Origin: Asterias rubens
Lineage: Eukaryota; Echinodermata; Asteroidea; Forcipulatida; Asteriidae
Length of the DNA: 64,000 nucleotides
Direction of reading: 5' to 3'
Assembly (NCBI RefSeq): GCF_902459465.1
Contig: NC_047066.1
Span: 11,411,047 to 11,475,046, forward strand
A program made the translations under genes and the position numbers. Shown here one piece after another: positions 15,700-29,042 of the stretch (position 1 is its first letter; every line of letters begins with the position of its first letter). The notes beneath the pieces were generated by a model. That model worked only from the letters and a program-made list of their open reading frames with translations, searched no databases and had not been told where the DNA came from.

Positions 15700-16755
15700 T
15701 TTTTCCTTGTTTACATGATTATTCTTTTTCTCAAGCGTATTTGTTGCACGGCACGTGATTGGTTCTCGACCAATCAAACTTCACAGTTTGTTACCGAGGT
15801 ATAGCAATCACAATTGTACTAGAGTCAGATGCAAGGCAAATCATGTTACAAACCAGTAGGCCTAATATTTACTTAGTGACAAATCCAATACAAAGTGAAA
15901 GTTTTGATCTCATGGTTTTGTTATGTTTCAGCTTTGGCCAACTGGACCGTGACTTAATTAACTTGTCAAGAAATAAGTTATGTTTATTTGGGAGAGTAGT
16001 TATTTTGTGTGTGAAAAGAGAGCACTTATTTTTATTTTCAAGACCACTTATTTTTATTTTCAACTCCTGCATTAACTCACACAATTTGACAAAAAGTGTT
16101 CAATTGACGCTGATGGTGTTATTAATGTCTGGTTTCAATGAGTTACACACAAAACTCTTCTATTTTATACACATTCATGCTATGGATATTAACAACTTGT
16201 CATAAATTAACGGAATCATTTTTTTAGGACAATCCATACACATCACTCGAAACAAGTCTGGTACAATGCACGCAATATTCAATTAACAACTGAATGTGAA
16301 TGTGCCTGATTTTTGCCGTTGTGGCTCTACACATCCTCGTAAACAGTAGGATTTTGAAACAAGAATAAGTGAACTTAGGATACATTTTTAGCTCGAGAGA
16401 GAATTTGTCCATCTTATTTATTTCAACAAATTTAACAAATTTTGAGTGAAATAATATCCAGTATTATCAAAGATCAAGATTTGTTATGTTAGTTGCAAAT
16501 TTTCTTGCACCCAAATGACAATATAAATTATTTCATAATTGTTTTTTGTTAAAATTACAATAACCCATATGCAATCAAGTAGCCACAGCCGCAACCCCAG
16601 CGTTTGCCTTATAGTCAAAGCCGCTAATTTGGACACAGCCTTATAATTAGTTCCTATACACTGGTCACATGTACAAATGTATGGTATATCAATTAAGGGC
16701 TGGCTGACTTGTATGTCCACACGGTGTAGGCTTTAACACAGTCTCACTCGGCTAT
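15700..16755. other. Unique AT-rich sequence without a supported gene
   Basis: Overlapping frames on both strands at 15759-16205 and 15869-16084 lack splice context and recognisable content. A fragment resembling the GCCGCAACC...GGACACAGCC element (compare 32362-32512) is near 16575-16640. Confidence 0.4.
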
Positions 16756-16760
16756 TTTAA

Positions 16761-17129
16761 AGGGAAGGTACACGTTTGGTAATTACTCAAAATAAATATT
16801 ATTTTAAAAACTGACTTATTAACGAGCATTGGAGAGCTGTTGGTAGTATGAAACATTGTGGGAAAGGACTCCCTCTGAAGTAACGTAGTTTGGGAGAAAG
16901 AGGTAATTTCAAACTAAAATATTAAAAGACTTCTAGCTAGAAGTCTTTTACTCCTATCTGAAAGCACACAATTTCGTCCAACAAGGGTGTTTTTTTTTCA
17001 TCATTTTTTCGCAAATTCGATGACCAATTGAGCCCAAATTGCCACAGGCTTGTTATTTTATGGTTATGACTGGACACACCAAGTGAGAACACTGGTCTTT
17101 GACAATATTACCAAACGCGTACTATGCCT
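16761..17129. mobile_element. TTAA-type MITE, family 4, copy 1
   Basis: It starts AGGGAAGGTACACGTTTGG after TTAA (16757-16760) and ends with the inverted copy before TTAA (17130-17133). The interior resembles family 1 (TCCCTCTGAAGTAACGTAGT). The second copy is at 25227-25609. Confidence 0.85.
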
Positions 17130-17548
17130 TTAACAGATTTCTCGCTCAGGCTATTTCATCACAATTTTTCAATGTTTTTCTAAGGGCCAAAATATCGGTA
17201 ATCAGACTATGAATGATGTATCATATCTTAACAAGAAGGCTACAAAAGACAGAATGCACATAAATCAAAACATGCTAGTTGTTTTAGTCTACATTAATAA
17301 TGAATAGTAACATCAACAAATGTACAAAATACCGTTATACAAAAACATATCTTAAAAAGATTGGTGGTTGATGGATAATATCTCTATCGCAAAACAAAAC
17401 AAAAACAAAAACAAACAGGGACGTGAAAGACCTGAATAAGTAAAATGTGAATAAGTAAAATGTGAATAAGTAAATGTGAATACAGTTTCAAAGATATATT
17501 GATATTGAATGTTAAAATAAATAACTTTTTAAGTACAGCTTATTGTAC

Positions 17549-17793
17549 AGGCCCCAATTTCATAGAGCTGCTAAGCACACAAATTTGCTTAGCATGAAAT
17601 TTCTTCCTTGATAACAACAGGATTACCAACCAAATTTCCATGTGATTTTTCAGGATAAGCAAACAACAGCTGATTACTAGTAACAAGCAATATGTAACAA
17701 ATAAAATTGTTGTTGGTAATCCTGTTTATATCGAGGCCAAAATTTCATGCTAAGCAAATTTTTGTGCTGAGCAGCTCTATGAAATTGGGCCCA
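17549..17793. mobile_element. Family-5 fold-back MITE, copy 1
   Basis: The two halves are inverted copies: CCCAATTTCATAGAGCTGCT opens it and AGCAGCTCTATGAAATTGGG closes it, so the whole element can fold into one hairpin. Confidence 0.85.
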
Positions 17794-17914
17794 GGTTACT
17801 TTCCCTCTATGGGTATACTCTAGAGGGCTGATATCATACTATTCTTCAGTGCGTTTGTTTTCCCTCAAGACACTGATAAGTGATTCTTTGCTTTAAAATG
17901 TATGCAAATCACCA

Positions 17915-18157
17915 GGGCCCAATTTCGTAGAGCTGCTAAGCACAAAAATTTGCTGAGCATGAAATTTCTTCCTTGATACAAACAGGATTACCAGCCAAAT
18001 TTCCATTTGTTACATAGTGCTTGTTACTGGTATTCAGCTTTTGTTTGCTTATCCTGAAAACCACATGGAAACTTGGTTGGTAATCCTGTTTTTATCAAGG
18101 AAGAATTTTCATGATAAGCACATTTTTATGCTTAGCAGCTATTTGAAATTGGGCCCC
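17915..18157. mobile_element. Family-5 fold-back MITE, copy 2
   Basis: Same structure as the copy 120 bp to the left, with GGGCCCAATTTCGTAGAGCT at one end and its complement at the other. Confidence 0.85.
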
Positions 18158-18203
18158 GATGTCATTATACAACAAGTTTTGCATGCCCCACAAACACTGT
18201 GTC

Positions 18204-18381
18204 AATAGACCTTTATCACGGTGTGGTCATCTTGATTTTACTCCATCCCCACTCATTCTAACCAACCTGAGGCTGGATAAAATAATAGTCTGGTGCCATG
18301 CGAAATGAGTGTTAGCATCCATTACTGTTGTTGGAAACAGGGAACATGATCAAGATGGTGACCGCGTGATAAAGGTCTATT
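18204..18381. mobile_element. Short inverted-repeat element
   Basis: ATAGACCTTTATCACG at the left pairs with CGTGATAAAGGTCTAT at the right. The internal parts GGTCATCTTGAT and ATCAAGATGGTGACC also pair. Confidence 0.75.
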
Positions 18382-18554
18382 ACTACACAGTGAACAGTAA
18401 TTAGGCAGCACCCTTGCAGTTACAACTGCACCGTATCTTTCCATGCATTTTTGTTTGCCATTTTAGAGGAAGAAGACTATTATGAGCAGACAGTAGCAGG
18501 TGACGTAAGAGCAATGGGGGCAATCTACAAACAAAAATAATTGTTACCTTCTTA

Positions 18555-18797
18555 GGTCAAATTTCATATTAAGCACAAAAAGCTGCTTATCAGCACAGAA
18601 ATTGTGGTTTAGCACAAACTTCTTGCTTTTCATAGCACAGAATGCCTGCTTGCTTGGCAGAAAGAGGTTACCAGCCAAAAATTTCCTAGTAATGTATGTT
18701 GTTTATGACTGGTACTCTTATTTTTTAGCTCATCAGCAGACAGAATTGCTGAGCTACATGTAATCTTTTCTATAAATCAGATTTACGTAATTGGGCC
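18555..18797. mobile_element. Degraded family-5 MITE
   Basis: The AAGCACAAAAAGCTGCTTA and GAAATTGTGGTTTAGCAC motifs and a closing TAATTGGGCCCTGG match the family-5 pattern, but pairing is poor. Confidence 0.5.
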
Positions 18798-18799
18798 CT

Positions 18800-20400
18800 G
18801 GTGTAACACACCTTTCAGGGTGGAAAAAAAAAAAAAAAAAACTCTTACAAAAATACAAACATTTACAAAATATATTTCATGGCTAGCATTAATGTGCAAA
18901 CTATCCCGCACATTGAAAAAATAAAATAAACTTGGACTATATTTATCTTAAAATCATATACATGAATACAACTGGACACACGGTTACTTTAATATGAGGT
19001 AATTATAGCTGCATTCAATAATGCAAAACAATATTTCATAATACAATAATTTAAATCACTTGAGGACTCTTTTCGTGTACATTATGTCTACTTTAAAATG
19101 ACAATTGACGCTAGCAAATGCATCTTGGAAAAAACATGTTTTTTTTGTTTCAAAATTCTCTTCCAAAACATTTGGTACACTGAAAGAAACAAAAATAAGC
19201 TTCTTACACTAATTAAAGAATTTTGAGGTAAAAAATATTCAACGTCAAATACTTTTTGCATTTTGGCAGAAGCTGTCGACTGCAATCCTGGGCAGTGATC
19301 CCACAGTGTGTGTGAATAAAATGGTAACAAGTGGTTCCTCTAAAAGGCATAATAGACCCCTTCCAAATGACGTCACACGCTCAAAAAGCACCCACACTGA
19401 GGCCACAAAGCGCACTCACAGAGGCCAAAGGAGGCATATCATTAGACGATCGCTGTTCTTAGTGCATGAAAATGTGCGTGTGAGTTAAGCAACCCTGTAG
19501 CATTGCGCATTGCAGCAGGTCTATTGCCTATCATCGCAAAAATTGAAAGGGATAACCTACATCATATGCAGACTTTCCCATGCTGCTTTTTTGAGTGGGA
19601 CGGCATCCGAAAAATAGACCTTATGCATTGATGTCATTAGGCTGCCATCTTAGAGGTAAAACAATGGAAACGTTCAGCTAACTTTCTTTATCTTACGGTG
19701 ACATAAAGTGATGATCATTGTCATGTGTGCATGAGGTCTATGAATACACAAACAGCAAACAGACATAGAACAACTCCAACCCTATAGGTTGCTTTCGGTT
19801 TAAGAGCAAGAAGAGTCGTTCGAAGCCGTTATAATTACAGCTTGCAATTAATTTTTGTACATTTTCTTTTTTAAAGCAATACCTCAGGCCATCTGATTTA
19901 ATGAATACCAATACTGATTTGTCTGGAATAAAATTAACATGATGATTTACAAATAACGGTTACAGTTTTGTTTCAAATACTGCTGAGTATTTACGCTTAA
20001 CATCAAGTGGCATTGCTTTGTTATGTCACCATCTACAATTTATCAAAAGGACAAGAACTAATACAAAAGATTCACCAGAAATGTTGTGAACACACAATGT
20101 GCGAGTTTGTTCAAAGTTATGCGACAAACATGACCAGTAGTCTAAGCAAATGATAGTTTACCACAAAAATTGGTTTGAGACAAGAAAACTCATTCTCAGT
20201 TCAGTTGTCTCACTATTTTCTTAGGGACACTTGAGTTACAGCTCGAAGACTGTCTACTGTGTTGCCCAAGTGTTCATTTTGTAAACAGTGCAGTGCAGTA
20301 AGTTGCCTGAAAGAATTGCTCTTTGTGACATTGCTTTTAAAATGTGACACGCAAAACCATGCCACAGTCTGGAATGGCTGCCAATCAGACCACACTAAAC
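18800..20400. other. Intergenic sequence with small inverted-repeat relics
   Basis: No exon is recognised. One relic at 19345-19535 starts AATAGACCCCTTCC and ends GCAGGTCTATT. Another at 19612-19745 starts ATAGACCTTATGCATTGATG and ends GCATGAGGTCTAT, and is related to the element at 45170-45327. Confidence 0.5.
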
Positions 20401-22210
20401 TAATACACTATGGACCTTAATGTATGCATTGACGTCATCACTCCGCCATCTTACATTTAGAGGTAAAATGACGATAAAACAATGGAAAACGAACATGCGC
20501 CGCAAACAAGGCTTGCTATTTCACACTTATAAAAAGGAAAAGATTCTCAAGATAATGCTGTAAAAACAAGAAGCACATTTTCTGATGTATAAATTTTGTT
20601 CTAGAATTGCCATTATTGCTTTTTTTTGTAACATTTAGGAATGGACATTTTTTGTTATGGATGGATTAACAAAAGTGGGGAGAAAAACAAAATCTCTTCG
20701 GTGAGGAATGAACAGTTATTTCACATGCTTTTACACAACTAAAGCAACATATTTATAACTTTGGAAGTAATAACATTTTTTAGTAAATCAAATTTGTAAG
20801 TACCAATGCAGCGAACATATTGGAAAATTTAAGCATAGATCTGGGTCCCATCATGGCACTGATTGCCAGTGAAATCAGTGCTTATCTATATCAAGCTAAT
20901 GATTCCAGATTCTATTATCCGGGCTGTAAGCGCAGAACTTAGCGGTGAGCAGTGCCATAATATAGGGCCCCGAATATGAATATCTTATTATCATCTTAAT
21001 GAAATACATGTAGCTTCATCAGAACTCATTTTGTTTCTTTCCTTGAGCCCAATTTCATAGAGCTGCGTAAGCACAAAAAAACAAGCTGAGCACAACAAAA
21101 TAATGCTTACCTGATTAAAGTTACCAGCCAAAATGCCATGTCACATGTACATTTTGAGACCGGTATCTTGCTTATTTCTGCTAAGCAGGAAAGTGTTATG
21201 CAACATTTTCTGCACAAGCACTCTATGAAATTGGACCCTGAGCCCATTTTTATAGAAATGCTTAAGCACAGAAAGTAGCCCAGCACAAAACAAGTATTAG
21301 CTTACCAGATTTTAGGTTTCCAGCCACAATACTATGTCACCATTAAACCATTTGTGACTGATATCTTGCTCATTTTGCTCAGCAAAAATTGTTGAATTTT
21401 AGTTATGAAATTGGGCCCAAAATACAAAGAAAAAAAGGAATGATATGGTTGTTATTGTAAACTATAAGCTTTTAAGCTAAGATATATTGAGCAGTAAAAG
21501 TGTTTTATTAACTGGAATGACCTTTACACTTATATTCAGCTCTCAGTCTAGAACAGTCTTTAACGCATAGTTTTGAAGAAAAAAAAATCATCAAATATTG
21601 GAATGTTTAAAACAACATCAATTGACACTCGGTGACGGATGGAAACAACACTCTACCAGCTATGTATAAATATTGACAAAGAGTGGAATGCATTCTGTAT
21701 CATCAGATCATATAAAAACACACAGCTCAACAAGCGAAGATCAGACACCTTGCATAGGAAGGCTTTCATAACAAAAAGTCTAGTCAGAAAACACACAGCT
21801 CAACAAGCGAAGATCAGACACCTTGCATAGGAAGGCTTTCATTACAAAAAGTCTAGTCAGGCTTTAAAACTACACAGGTGGTTAGAAATGTACAAAGGCA
21901 AAGATATAATTATAATTACTGGCGAAACAAATGAATTTGAAGATCCCAGATGCTATGGACTTTCTTGTATCCAGGAATGTTTAAATATAATATGGGCAAT
22001 ATGCTCATTATATGGAAACGCTTTTAGATCAATTTGTGAGTAAACTTATTTGGTAGAGGTGAGTAAAAGATCTGGACAAAATTTCATATAGTTACTTTAA
22101 GCAACTAAGCATAATAGAGTTATGCTTGCCAGAATATGGCTACCAGCCAAAATTACCATTTCAGATGTACCACCTGTGACTGCAATCCTGCAAATTCAAA
22201 GCATGTCTTG
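20400..22210. other. 3' flank or 3' untranslated region of the cytospin gene, with repeats
   Basis: It contains a fragment of the ATAGACCTTATGCATTG family (20408-20480) and two degraded family-5 MITEs (21050-21241 and 21242-21420). There is also a 73-bp direct duplication (21721-21861). The cytospin 3' untranslated region must run leftward from 22210, but I cannot fix its end. Confidence 0.45.
21721..21861. repeat. 73-bp tandem duplication
   Basis: CACAGCTCAACAAGCGAAGA occurs at 21721 and again at 21794. The copies are almost identical up to GTCTAGTCAG. Confidence 0.9.
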
Positions 22211-25200
22211 CTATGTTTCAAAATGCTTGTAGAGGGATGTGACGTACGTCATGACGGATTGCCAATCGGGTCTCTCCATCTTAACCATGTCATCAATGTC
22301 CTGAGGTGAAATTAAACAACGCTAAATGAGTTATACCAGAAGTAATTGCTACATGTAAGTAAGACAAAATCTGACCGAGGTTATTGGCACTCATAAGTCG
22401 CTTTAGGCCTGGTTCATACTTCCTGCGAATGCGAATCGAATGTTAACGTCACAAAACTCACAACAAATGGTTCGCAGCAGTTCAACTCTACTCAACTCAC
22501 TTGCGAATATAGCTGCGAAAGGAGAGTTGTGACGTCAAATTCACATCAAATTTGCTTTGAATTCGCATTCGCATGAAGTACAAACCGGGCTTTAGCAGTC
22601 TCCTGTGATTTATTGTGCAAAAGGACACTGGTAACGGAAGGGTTGTTACATGTATAATATTAGTTTGGGGTGCGAGAAAAAGGACAATGTACTGGTAACT
22701 AAGAAGTCGGAACAACATTGGTTCTGAGTGCAATCCAAATGACAGTGTACTGGTAACTAGCAGTATTGGTACTTAAGTTTTAGGTGCAATCGAAAGGCTA
22801 ATCAAATGGTAACTAATGGTTGGTACAACATTGGTGTTGGGTGCAATAGTAAAGACAGTGAACTGGTAATCTAAAGGTTGGTACTTCTGTACATTGGAAA
22901 GCAGCCGTCTTTTTGCATAACCTGAGAAAGCGGCCTACTACAACTATATTGTATTGTGATAAATAAAGTGAAGTTGAAGTTGAAAATAGCTTACCAGAAT
23001 TGAAGGGATACCCAGTCTCTCAGCCACCTTGAAAGCTAAAGTAAAGTTGCGTCTCTGGAAACAGAAAACATCGAACAGGTGATTAATAAACTGAAACCGT
23101 GAAGAGCTCAATACAAGCATATATGTACAGCGATGACAAGTAAAATGATGTTTTGTTAAAAAAACTGAATGTGAATGTTGCTTGGTTGTTCTTTCAAGTT
23201 GCATCGCACTCACTACTTGAAAGCTACTGTCAAGGCTGGTTAAAAGGTTTAAAAATAGGGCAACATGTTTTAGGCTGTTAACTTTTGGGAGACCAATGCA
23301 ATTATATTTGTAGGGGCTTGAAACAGTACCCTCAGTACCGGAAAAGTAGATCAGACCAATGATGATTAATTGATACCTGTGAAAACATTTTATATCTGGA
23401 TTCAAAATGGGAAAAAATAAAATTAGCTGTCCAGCAAACTGCTTACCAACCAAAAGGCATAAATGCCCCCAAAAAAGTTAATGACCCAAAATTTAGACAC
23501 TAGCAGTACATGTATATAATATTCTTTCTCAAAGGTTCAAATAAGGGAGAATGCTGGAGACGGGGGCTCCTCAAAAGAAGTCAAAATATGATCCTAAATT
23601 TTTTTTTGAAAACTTTTGGACGGCCCCTTTCATTACTAGCATTTTTCCCCTTGGTTCATTTACCAGAAAGAGAATAATAAGTTATCAAAATTTTAGCGCA
23701 AGTGGAATATGGAAAAATATAGCGCTTCTGCGACTCTTATCCAATAAGGCGGATGACAGATTTGGATAGGGACGTACATGTGGTACATTTTTTTCGCATT
23801 CCACGAGCGCGCGTGTTATAATGAACTCATATTCCATTCTCACGTGCAACACGCAAAGCATGCACGCACACAAAGTTTAGAATGCCTTTTTTGCACCGTC
23901 TGTGTTTAGAGCGGGACGCATTGACACTCACAATACGCACTGTGCAATCAAATAACCTGGGAGTACATGTAGGTTATACCACCATCCAGTTGGAGCATCT
24001 GATTGGTGGATTAGCACGTACTGGAAGATGATAGTCAAAATAGATAGTTACCTTGTCTTGACTATTGAGTTCATGCATTGGAATCTTGTCAGGCATATAG
24101 CTAAACATGATAGCACAGAAACCAAGTCCATCATTCCAACTACTGCTAAAGTTTGTGATATCAATCGTCTGCAAACAAAATAGAAAAGCATGATAACAAT
24201 AACAAAAATTAGAACAGACTGAAGTGGGAAGAACATCAAGCACTCTATCACATTCAAAGGCATCTCAAAGCACAATATATTTGCTCTACCATGTATACCG
24301 AGTGATGTTCCAAATCTAAACAAATTAATTGCCTAACACAGCAAAGAGAACCATTAGCTTTACGCCCAAGTTAAATACCATGCAATAGTGTTTAAGGGCT
24401 TTGCCAAAGGACACAAGTGTCAAGACCAGGACTCGAACCCACAGTCTACTGTTTAAAAATGTTAGAGTTTAAAGTCAGGTGCGGCCGACAACTCTGGCCA
24501 CGACGTGCCGGGGGGAGAGGGAAACATGTTTATATTAAGATGATCTTCCCATCTAAGGAACTCTGCAAACTCCAACAAGGGGATAAAAACACTAACTGGC
24601 AATGGCCAATCTCTCCCACACAAACATTGGTTTAACGTCTATGATTATGAGTTGCACAAATCAAGAACTTGTGATTCAGTAACAGACGACAACACTTGTT
24701 CTAGTCATTGTGGAATCAGCTATATTGTATTACATGTACAGCTTGGTAGGATTCAAACCCATGACCGACAACCTACAAGTGATTGCAAGTCTGCGGTCTA
24801 ACCACTGATGGGAGATAATAGTAACTTTTTCTCTTCATGTTATGTTTAGTCTTTTACCTTAAATCCTGCAGTCTTGGCTTGACACCATTTGAGCAGAGCA
24901 TTCCTTTTGGATCCACCACCACCAGACTTGACTAGCACAGACAGCGGGTCCTTTTTCTCAGTCTCGCTGAATATAGAAAACGTAAACAATCAAATCAAAA
25001 TTTACAAAATAAAACATTTCAAACAAATCCAGACCATCCAAGAGTACGATACATGTATCCAAATATTTTTCTTGCCAAAATGAATTAGTGAAACTAAAAT
25101 GATAAGTCGGAGGCAAATGAAGAAATTAATAGTACAATTTTCCCCCAAAAATTTAGCGCATTGTTGTAAATTAGCTTTACTAGGTCACATATTATTCTGG

Positions 25201-27996
25201 TTTACGAGCATTTCCGTTTTACTTAAAGGGAAGGTACATGTTTGGTAGTTACTCAGAACTAACGAGCATTTATACCGATAGTATAAAACATTGTCATGCT
25301 TGTGGGAAACAAGTCCCTCTGAAGTAAAGTAGCTTTGAGAAAAAGGTATTTCTGAAGTAAAGTAGCTTTGAGAAAGAGGTAATTTCTCACTAAAATAATA
25401 AAAGACTTCTAGTTATTTTAAAGGTCTTTTACCTATCTGAAAGCACACAAATTCCCCCAACAAGGGTGTTTTTCTTTCATCATTTTTTCGCAACTTCGAT
25501 GACCGATTGAGCCCAAATTTCACAGGTTTGTTACTTTAAATGCTTAAATGATGGGATACACCAAGTGAGAAGACTGTTCTTTGACAGTTCCCAAACGTGT
25601 ACCTTCCCTTTAAAAGTTAAACTCAATTTATGTATGACAGTTTTTTAAGGAATGAATTTAAATATTTGATTGATTTAACAAGGTTTTGTAAAAACAACAT
25701 CTGTAAACTGCATTCTTCACCTTGCCCTTCTTGCGTTAGCTGGACTTCCAGTTGTCTTCGCTAAATCCGGCGAATCACGAGCAGTCTGTGTCGTTGGACT
25801 GCTGCTCTTACGCGTTGGAAAGTCCCCTCTCCTAAACAGTGCATCTCCAATGGCTTGTCGAGCTTCGCTGCGAGAACCCCCCGGTGACCGTGCTGTTGGC
25901 GACCGCAGAGGGGCGTCCGAAGCAAACAGAGGTCTCAACGGCTCCTTGGGTAGTTTCATGTCATCTGACGCACGAGTCGCAAGAACCAGGCTGTTCTTGG
26001 TATCGGTGGACAAAAGAGCAGTGGTAGTATTACGCCGTGTGAACGCTGGCTTGGAGTCATACGGTTTCGTTGACGCTGTGGTTGTATTCCGTCTCTCCAA
26101 CAAGGGCCTCGGGAAGGCGGCTACAGGAGATGGAGAAGTTGGACTCTGAGGAACCTTGGGCGTGTCTTCTGCCGCAGCAGTTTCGATGGACTTGATTAGG
26201 CTCTTGACAGAAAGCTGGGTATTGGTGGAATTTGCTTTCCTAGTTGCACGGTTCCCCATTTCAGGATCGGATTTCATGTACGCCTGCATTCTCTGGCGGA
26301 TTTCACATTCTGTCGAGGTCGGTTTGAGGTGGATAGGACTCAGATTTGGTTTTGTGTTCAAACGCTCTAGTTTCCTGAGCCGCTCTAACTCTGCATTCAG
26401 ACTCTTGATTTTGCCCACGAGTTCCTCTTTGTCTTTTTCTAACTGCTGGACCTCTGTTAAGGCCTCGCTGCGGTAATCGTTTGCAATGACTACAGCATAT
26501 TGAAGGTCTTTCTGGAATTGCATCCATTCCTCAGTATCACGCGCACTGACTCTTTTGAGTTCAATTAGTTCCCTGTGATGGTCCTGTTTCTCTTTGCGGA
26601 GATTCTGCACTGCCTGATTGAGATCAGCAATTGTGGTCAGGTGCTTCTGCTTGTCTGCCTCATGTCTTTCCCTCGCCTCTTCGAATTCCAGGACCGTCTC
26701 TTTAAGGTTGATAACCTCCGTTTCCAACTCCTGCTTCTCTCCCTCAATCTCTTGGATCAGCTCCTTCATTTGGGCGACTTCCCTAACGACATGCTCCTTG
26801 GCTGCCTCAAAGTCTTCATCTGAGGCTTCTATCTCCAGTTGCTGTTTGGCAGCATGTTGCTGGCTCTCTCGTAGAGCTCGTTCCAGGATAGAGCAGCGAT
26901 GCTCCACGGCTTCCTTCTCTTGCTTCGCGTTGTCCATTAGCATGACAAGATTCAGTTTGCCTTCCGGATCTTGGTGTTGCAGCATGTCGGTCAGACGTCG
27001 TCTTTCCTCTTCCATCGTGGCCTGTGTACGTTCCAGCTCCACCTCAGTGCTTGCCAGCTTCCCCTTGGCCACTGTTAGCTCCTGAGACTGCTGCTCCATT
27101 TCTTGCAAAGTGGCCGCTAGGGAACCCTCCTGTTCTCTCAACTTGTCCTTGAGCTTACCGATTTCAGACTGCGACTCCTTGCGATGTTCACACAAAATTT
27201 CAGAGAGCCTTTTCCTATCCCCTTGGCTTTGTGCTGTGCTGGTATCCGACATGTCTACACTTTGCAGTGAAACATCTGTAAATGCCGTGTTGAAAGTGTC
27301 GTCTAGATCCTCAAGACCTATTTCAACTTCAGTATCTTCAAGACGAACCTTCAATGCTTCTAAAATGGATTTCAGTTGTTCTACCTTCTCAAGCTGCCGA
27401 TATAGCGCCTCAATAACGACAGTCTTTTCATCGGTGATCTTCTCGTTCTCATATGTGAGTTCGGTGACGTTATCTTGCAGGTCTGCAAGTTCCTGCAAAG
27501 TCGCCTGAAGCTCTTCATTCACTGTGTAATGATTCTCCTCCATCTGGTGGATGCGGTCCTGTAAACAGGCCACAGAGCCTTCCCCCTCGCTGCTCATGAT
27601 GTCCCAGTTGCTGTCCGACACATTAGAGGGTTCCTCCGGCAGCATAGATCCTTCCGACGATGAGGAAGGAAACCCTGGCAGTATCTGTTCACCGTTTGAA
27701 TCAGCTATGACATAGGAACCTGTCGTCTCGTCCAGGTCCTCGTCCGCATGATGAGACCTGTCATCACCGCTGACAGATCCTTCCAATCTCAGCAGCAGAG
27801 CCTTCTCGTTATCCGTCTTTGAGTCGAGGGTTTCCAGGTCATGGGTCTTGAGTCGGTCCTTGAGGTGGCGGTTTTCTTGACGGAGCGAGTCCAGCTGCTG
27901 TCTCATGGAGGTGTTTTCCATCTGGGTTTGTTGGAGAAGGTCTTGGATCTCGGACCATCCAGCAGTTGAATCTGATTTGCCAGTTACTTGGCTCAT
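22211..27996 (-). CDS. SPECC1L: Cytospin (SPECC1/SPECC1L family), coiled coil plus calponin-homology domain
   Basis: Five coding exons join in frame on the minus strand: 27996-25721, 24966-24858, 24168-24052, 23054-22995 and 22300-22211. They give 2652 nt, or 883 residues. Cytospins link actin and microtubules and act in cell adhesion, spindle organisation and tissue morphogenesis. Residues 19-50 match the LKDRL coiled coil of human SPECC1L. The central coiled coil includes RIHQMEEN and [14 protein letters not shown], and later [12 protein letters not shown] and AVVIAND. A Ser/Pro/Arg-rich linker follows (about 560-760). The C terminus is one calponin-homology domain with [36 protein letters not shown] and a final ERPDWQ...YKHFET. 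The start is firm for this transcript because an in-frame TGA lies upstream in the same exon, whose acceptor is at 28036. The roughly 230-residue basic N terminus of the human protein is absent. SPECC1 versus SPECC1L cannot be decided. Confidence 0.93.
22403..22594. mobile_element. MITE in the last cytospin intron
   Basis: The inverted ends are AGGCCTGGTTCATACTTCCT and a degraded complement GAAGTACAAACCGGGCTT. Internal GCGAATGCGAAT pairs with ATTCGCATTCGC. Confidence 0.75.
22600..22890. repeat. Degraded tandem repeat of roughly 60 bp
   Basis: Units share the order ACTGGTAACTA, then TTGGTAC, then GGGTGCAATC across at least four imperfect repeats inside the cytospin intron. Confidence 0.6.
24310..24465 (-). 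mobile_element. tRNA-derived SINE fragment
   Basis: On the minus strand GGTTCGAGTCC (an RNA polymerase III B box) is followed by a GTGTCCTTTGGCAAAGCCCT-type body. It is too degraded and lacks a cloverleaf to be a tRNA gene. Confidence 0.5.
24537..24812 (-). mobile_element. tRNA-derived SINE, family a, copy 1
   Basis: The head on the minus strand begins near 24812 with AGTGGTTAGACCGCAGACTT, followed by the B box GGTTTGAATCC. The body and tail match the copy at 42583-42836 nearly end to end. It lies just beside cytospin exon 2. Confidence 0.75.
25227..25609. mobile_element. TTAA-type MITE, family 4, copy 2 (cytospin intron 1)
   Basis: TTAA at 25223-25226 and 25610-25613 flanks inverted ends AGGGAAGGTACATGTTTGG. 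A short internal stretch around GAAGTAAAGTAGCTTTGAGA is duplicated in tandem. Confidence 0.85.
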
Positions 27997-28035
27997 GGTG
28001 TTGGATTGGACACTGGCATCGGATCAACTGATTTC

Positions 28036-29038
28036 CTGTAAGAGAAAAAAAAAAAAAGGTAAATTCATTTACACTATCAGGAAACACTATCAGTCATTTT
28101 CAGCAAGGTACATACATACAGCATTGGTGCTCGCTTCCACTTGACAACACATGAATTCAAGGATAGTGTTAGGGGTAAGCCCTGACAACAAAATTGGTTG
28201 TTCTTTTCCCCCTTTTTATGGAAAATTTGCTCAAAGTCATGATGCTGTGATGAGGACACAGTGAACAAACTTCATTCTTAAACAGATGGGATACGGGTGT
28301 CATCATCCAATGCAGCAGAAATAGTCACACATTTTACATGAAGAAAAGACGAAATGCATAATATACATGTAGGCTTAGTTTTGTCAGGCATAATTGGCTG
28401 GTGATTGTAAGATATAAATTGGTCTCGCAACTCAGCATTTTAACTCATTCCAGCATGTTCAATGCCTGTTTTTGTGTTTCCAATCTAAAATGCCCAACTT
28501 TTTTAGTTTGTTTCAAAATTCTGCATAAAAGACGAGACTGAGAAAAATAGAGTCTTTCACTCCAAACAAAACGTTTCTTGCTTTGGTACAGTATACAGTA
28601 CAGTACAGTATACAGTATACACAATACACAACAGTAAACATGTACTTGTACAGGAAATGCAGGCTCATACAATTGCCAAAAACAATTATTTATATGTTTT
28701 CATCACCTTTTGAATCAACATTCAGACCCCGAAATGTGATCCCCAATTTAAGTTGTAAACACCTGTGTGTTGTGCTTTCAAAAACAGGAAAATAACAGGC
28801 TTAAAAACTGGCCAGCCGTTCTCTATTACTGACTTACAAGTCGCTGCACTACACAGTATTGCTGCCACCTCTGATGGAAAGTTCTATTTAATGAAAAAAG
28901 GATTACTGGGGTGTGGGACAGAACCCATTCAGCTTTCAGAGCATTTCAAAGGTTATACATTGTACAACACAGTGCAAGTAATGTGTTAGCATGGAAGGGA
29001 GGAATGCCTGCCTGACATGTACAAGAACCTACGTATTG
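28036..29038. other. Probable 5' intron of cytospin
   Basis: The acceptor TCTCTTACAG at 28036 shows that at least one noncoding exon lies to the right. A CAGTATA-type microsatellite is at 28586-28625. Nothing else is supported. Confidence 0.5.
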
Positions 29039-29042
29039 TTAA

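Noticed and set aside
26156-27508. Plus-strand open frames opposite the large cytospin exon
   Set aside because: They are antisense shadows of the real coding exon, rich in Ser and Leu as expected from reversed coiled-coil codons.
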